Below are positions 61,163-64,000 of a stretch of DNA of 64,000 bases, one piece after another. The DNA is from Flavivirga aquatica (GTDB lineage: Bacteria > Bacteroidota > Bacteroidia > Flavobacteriales > Flavobacteriaceae): contig NZ_MDJD01000034.1 in the NCBI RefSeq assembly GCF_001747085.1, positions 682,001-746,000 on the forward strand, given 5' to 3'. The position numbers and the translations under genes are program-made. The stretch's first letter is position 1. Every line of letters starts with the position of its first letter. The notes under the pieces are model-generated. The model saw only the letters and a program-made list of their open reading frames with translations. It was not told the origin of the DNA and did not search any database.

Positions 61163-61783
61163 CTAAAAAATCTCTAAATTTCCTTTACCTTCCCTAACAA
61201 TAATAGGTTCATCTTCAGATAAATCTATAACTGTAGAAGCTTCATTATCCCCATAACCACCATCTATAACTAAGTCTACCAAATTACCCCACTTCTCTAA
61301 AATAAGCTCAGGGTCTGTGGTGTATTCCAAAACTTCATCTTCGTCGTATATGGAAGTAGAAACTATAGGGTTTCCTAGTTGTTTAACAATCTCTATAGCA
61401 ATATTATTATCTGGTACACGTATACCTACCGTTTTTTTCTTTTTAAAAGGGTTAGGTAATGTTTTTGCCCCAGGAAGAATAAATGTATAGGGCCCTGGAA
61501 GAGCCCTTTTTAATATTTTAAAAACCGAAGTATCTATTTGCTTAACATAATCGCTTAAGTTACTTAAACCATGACATATAAAGGAAAAGTTAGCTTTTTC
61601 TAGCTTAACGCCTTTTATTTTAGCAATACGCTCTAAAGCTTTTATATTAGTTATATCACAACCTAAACCATAAACGGTATCTGTTGGGTAAATAATAAGT
61701 CCACCATTTTTTAGAATTTTTACAACCCTATCTATCTCTTTAGGATTAGGGTTATCTTCGTATATTCTAAAAAATTTGGCCAT
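61163..61783 (-). CDS. L-threonylcarbamoyladenylate synthase family protein, YciO-type
   Basis: 206 residues, YrdC-like domain only, with no Sua5 C-terminal domain. The start MAKFFRIYEDNPNPKEID and length resemble E. coli YciO. The ATP/substrate-binding region has GGLIIYPTDTVYGLGCDITN, then ALPGPYTFILPGA and TVGIRVPDNNIA, and ends VIDGGYGDNEASTVIDLS. Family members make the threonylcarbamoyl adenylate for the t6A tRNA modification; for YciO-type proteins this activity is less certain. Its start overlaps the end of the helicase gene by one base. Confidence 0.88.
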   Translation of the reverse strand: MAKFFRIYEDNPNPKEIDRVVKILKNGGLIIYPTDTVYGLGCDITNIKALERIAKIKGVKLEKANFSFICHGLSNLSDYVKQIDTSVFKILKRALPGPYTFILPGAKTLPNPFKKKKTVGIRVPDNNIAIEIVKQLGNPIVSTSIYDEDEVLEYTTDPELILEKWGNLVDLVIDGGYGDNEASTVIDLSEDEPIIVREGKGNLEIF

Positions 61784-64000
61784 TATCCTATAACTTCAAG
61801 TTTAGCAAATCTTAATAATAATTTTTTAACTCCACCATGCTGAAAATTAATTTCAGCTTTAACATCGGCACCAGCTCCTTCTATTTTTAAAACCTCTCCA
61901 TTACCAAACCTAATATGTTTTACTAGACTTCCTACAGCTAATTCACTATCAAATAAATTAGTATTGGTATTACTAGCATCAATAGCTGTAGTTTTTGCCA
62001 CTGGTTTTAAGTTTTTAGGTGTGGTAACTTGGAATTTTTCTGGTTCTTTTTTTGCAGCAGTACCTCCCTTTTTTAATACAGGCTTTTTTGCTGGCTTATA
62101 TCTAATCTTATTAGGGTTAACTATTTTACTTTTAGAGTCTCCAAATATATCGGCACTTAGCATAGGGTTAATACGACGTTCTTCGGTAGGTGTTAAAATC
62201 TCTAAAAATTCGTCGTCAATTTCTTCAATAAAACGACTAGGTTCAGAATCCACTAGTTTCCCCCAGCGGTAACGCGATAAAGCATAGGTTAAATAGGCTT
62301 GTTTTTCGGCGCGAGTGAGTGCTACGTAAAAAAGTCTACGCTCCTCCTCTAGTTCGCTTCGCGTATTCATACTCATAGCACTTGGAAATAAATCTTCTTC
62401 TAACCCAACTATAAATACATGATTAAACTCTAATCCTTTTGCCAAGTGAATGGTCATTAAAGCAACATGATCTACATCTCCCTTGTCGGCATCTAAATCT
62501 GTTGCTAAAGCTACATCTTCTAAAAACTCAGCTAAAGAATCGGAAGCATCTGCTAGTTCCATTTGTCCTTCAACAAAATCCTTGATACCATTTAACAGTT
62601 CTTCAACATTTTCTAAACGAGTAATTCCTTCTGGTGTACCATCTTTATTAAATTCACGCATTAAACCACTGGTTTTCGTAACGTGTTCGGCCAAATCGAA
62701 AGCATTTGCCGTCTCATTCATTACTTGATAACTTTTAATCAAAGTAGTGAAATCGCTTAGCTTCCTTTTAGTACCTGCATTAATTTTAATATCAACCTTA
62801 TCTAGGTTTTCTAATAATTCGAAAATGGTTTTTCCATAACCATTAGCAGCTACCATTAATTTATCTATAGTGGTTTGTCCAATACCTCTTGGCGGGTAAT
62901 TAATAACACGCTTTAGGGCTTCTTCGTCTGATGGGTTTAAAATTAATCTTAAATAAGCAGTGACATCTTTAATTTCTTTACGTTGATAAAATGACAAACC
63001 GCCATAAATACGATATGGAATTTCTCGTTTACGTAAAGCATCCTCCATTGCTCTCGATTGTGCATTGGTACGGTATAATATAGCAAAGTCACTATTTTGT
63101 AGCTGGTTATTCATTTTTGTTTCAAAAATAGTACTAGCTACATAACGCCCCTCGTCTCCATCTGTTAAAGAGCGATGTACTTTCACCTTACCACCTTCAT
63201 CATTAGCTGTCCAAACAACTTTATCTAATTTAGTTTCATTATGTTCTATAACTGAGTTAGCTGCATGTACAATATTTTTTGTAGAACGGTAATTTTGCTC
63301 CAAACGGAAAAGCTTCACACCATCATAATCCTTTTGGAAATTTAAAATATTACTAATATTTGCACCACGGAAGGCATAAATACTTTGAGCATCATCTCCA
63401 ACAACGCATATATTTTGAAAGCGATCTGCTAATGCTCTAACTATTAAATATTGAGAATGGTTGGTATCTTGATACTCATCAACCAATATATATCTAAATC
63501 GATCTTGATATTGAGCTAAGACTGCTGGGAAACGCGTTAACAATTCATTAGTTCGTAATAACAAATCATCAAAATCCATACAGCCTGCCTTAAAACAGCG
63601 ATCGACATATTCTTTATATATCTCTCCCATTTTAGGTCTACGAGCCATAGCATCGGCTTCTTTTAATTCTGGATTATTAAAATAAGCTTTTACTGTAATT
63701 AAACTATTTTTATAAGAGGATATTCTGCTGTATATCTGCTTTGTTTTATAGATATCCTTATCTAAGCCCATTTCTTTAATAATCGATCCCATTAAACGTT
63801 GAGAATCCTGTGTATCATAAATGGTGAAATTACTTGGAAAACCTAAATGGTGTCCTTCAAAACGCAATATTTTTGCAAATACTGAGTGAAACGTTCCCAT
63901 CCATAAATTTTTAGCTTCACCAGAGCCTACAATAGTAGAAATACGCTCTTTCATTTCTTTAGCTGCTTTATTGGTGAAGGTCAATGATAATATATTAAAG
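61783..64000 (-). CDS. uvrD: UvrD/PcrA-type superfamily 1 DNA helicase, 5' end outside the window
   Basis: The open part encodes about 738 residues and continues beyond the window edge. The Walker A region is not included. Present motifs: TFTNKAAKEMKERIS (Ia), LVDEYQDTNHSQYLIV (II), VVGDDAQSIYAFRGANISNI (III), LEQNYRSTKNIVHAA (IV), MTIHLAKGLEFNHVFIVGLE (V) and LFYVALTRAEKQAYL (VI). The C-terminus has the UvrD/PcrA tudor-like segment VKHIRFGNGEVLKIEG. It unwinds DNA in nucleotide excision and mismatch repair. It is probably cotranscribed with the YciO-type gene. Confidence 0.95.
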   Translation of the reverse strand, partial: FNILSLTFTNKAAKEMKERISTIVGSGEAKNLWMGTFHSVFAKILRFEGHHLGFPSNFTIYDTQDSQRLMGSIIKEMGLDKDIYKTKQIYSRISSYKNSLITVKAYFNNPELKEADAMARRPKMGEIYKEYVDRCFKAGCMDFDDLLLRTNELLTRFPAVLAQYQDRFRYILVDEYQDTNHSQYLIVRALADRFQNICVVGDDAQSIYAFRGANISNILNFQKDYDGVKLFRLEQNYRSTKNIVHAANSVIEHNETKLDKVVWTANDEGGKVKVHRSLTDGDEGRYVASTIFETKMNNQLQNSDFAILYRTNAQSRAMEDALRKREIPYRIYGGLSFYQRKEIKDVTAYLRLILNPSDEEALKRVINYPPRGIGQTTIDKLMVAANGYGKTIFELLENLDKVDIKINAGTKRKLSDFTTLIKSYQVMNETANAFDLAEHVTKTSGLMREFNKDGTPEGITRLENVEELLNGIKDFVEGQMELADASDSLAEFLEDVALATDLDADKGDVDHVALMTIHLAKGLEFNHVFIVGLEEDLFPSAMSMNTRSELEEERRLFYVALTRAEKQAYLTYALSRYRWGKLVDSEPSRFIEEIDDEFLEILTPTEERRINPMLSADIFGDSKSKIVNPNKIRYKPAKKPVLKKGGTAAKKEPEKFQVTTPKNLKPVAKTTAIDASNTNTNLFDSELAVGSLVKHIRFGNGEVLKIEGAGADVKAEINFQHGGVKKLLLRFAKLEVIG

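Overview
The window is AT-rich with densely packed genes. It looks like the chromosome of a marine or environmental member of the Flavobacteriaceae (Bacteroidota). Evidence: several intergenic regions carry the Bacteroidetes promoter pattern TTG-N18-20-TAnnTTTG; there are SusC-like carboxypeptidase-regulatory/TonB-plug sequences, a full menaquinone gene set, small conserved flavobacterial membrane proteins, and a type II-C CRISPR system with a very large Cas9.

Layout. 0.1-4.9 kb: fumC, a membrane-anchored coiled-coil protein, a HutG-like hydrolase and a MarR-GNAT fusion regulator. 4.9-12.7 kb (minus strand): an accessory island. A 612-residue protein with a TssD/Hcp-like N-terminus is followed by tandem copies of its last ~110 codons, each paired with a paralogous lipoprotein gene. 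This looks like an array of orphan toxin-immunity cassettes with relics of deleted cassettes and one IS1595-family insertion (exact ends and an 8-bp target duplication). 13-22 kb: a seven-gene minus-strand cluster around an AAA+ ATPase with a Nudix hydrolase, a long coiled-coil protein and several proteins I cannot assign. 22-29 kb: ettA, two tiny membrane proteins, a pirin/MarR/FMN-reductase operon and a secreted nuclease lipoprotein. 29-35 kb: an acyl-CoA carboxylase beta subunit, a DUF3352-like protein with a YwqK-like tail, and a TonB-plug/vWA fusion. 35.5-37.1 kb: a decayed IS1182-family element sitting in the loop of a terminator. 37-44.6 kb: sppA and the men genes (menB, menA, menC, menE) interleaved with a metallo-hydrolase and a CPBP protease. 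45-51.3 kb: a 58-aa membrane peptide, ung, a YfcC transporter, holA, an HsdR-N-like nuclease-fold protein, a glycosyltransferase and an OmpA-family lipoprotein. 51.5-59.8 kb: a GyrI-like gene cut off by a 25-repeat CRISPR array, then cas2, cas1 and cas9 (minus strand), and a tracrRNA gene (plus strand). 60-64 kb: two hypothetical proteins, a YciO/YrdC-type synthase and a UvrD helicase cut by the window edge.

How the parts work together. The II-C locus is complete (Cas9, Cas1, Cas2, array, tracrRNA). Each repeat appears to contain its own Bacteroidetes-type promoter, so crRNAs would be made unit by unit on the plus strand, the same strand as tracrRNA and opposite to the cas operon. The TssD-like protein and its cassettes look like an interbacterial competition locus that diversifies by shuffling C-terminal modules with their matching lipoproteins. 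The most promising leads for new biology are that cassette array, the AAA+ cluster at 13-22 kb, and the promoter-in-repeat organisation.
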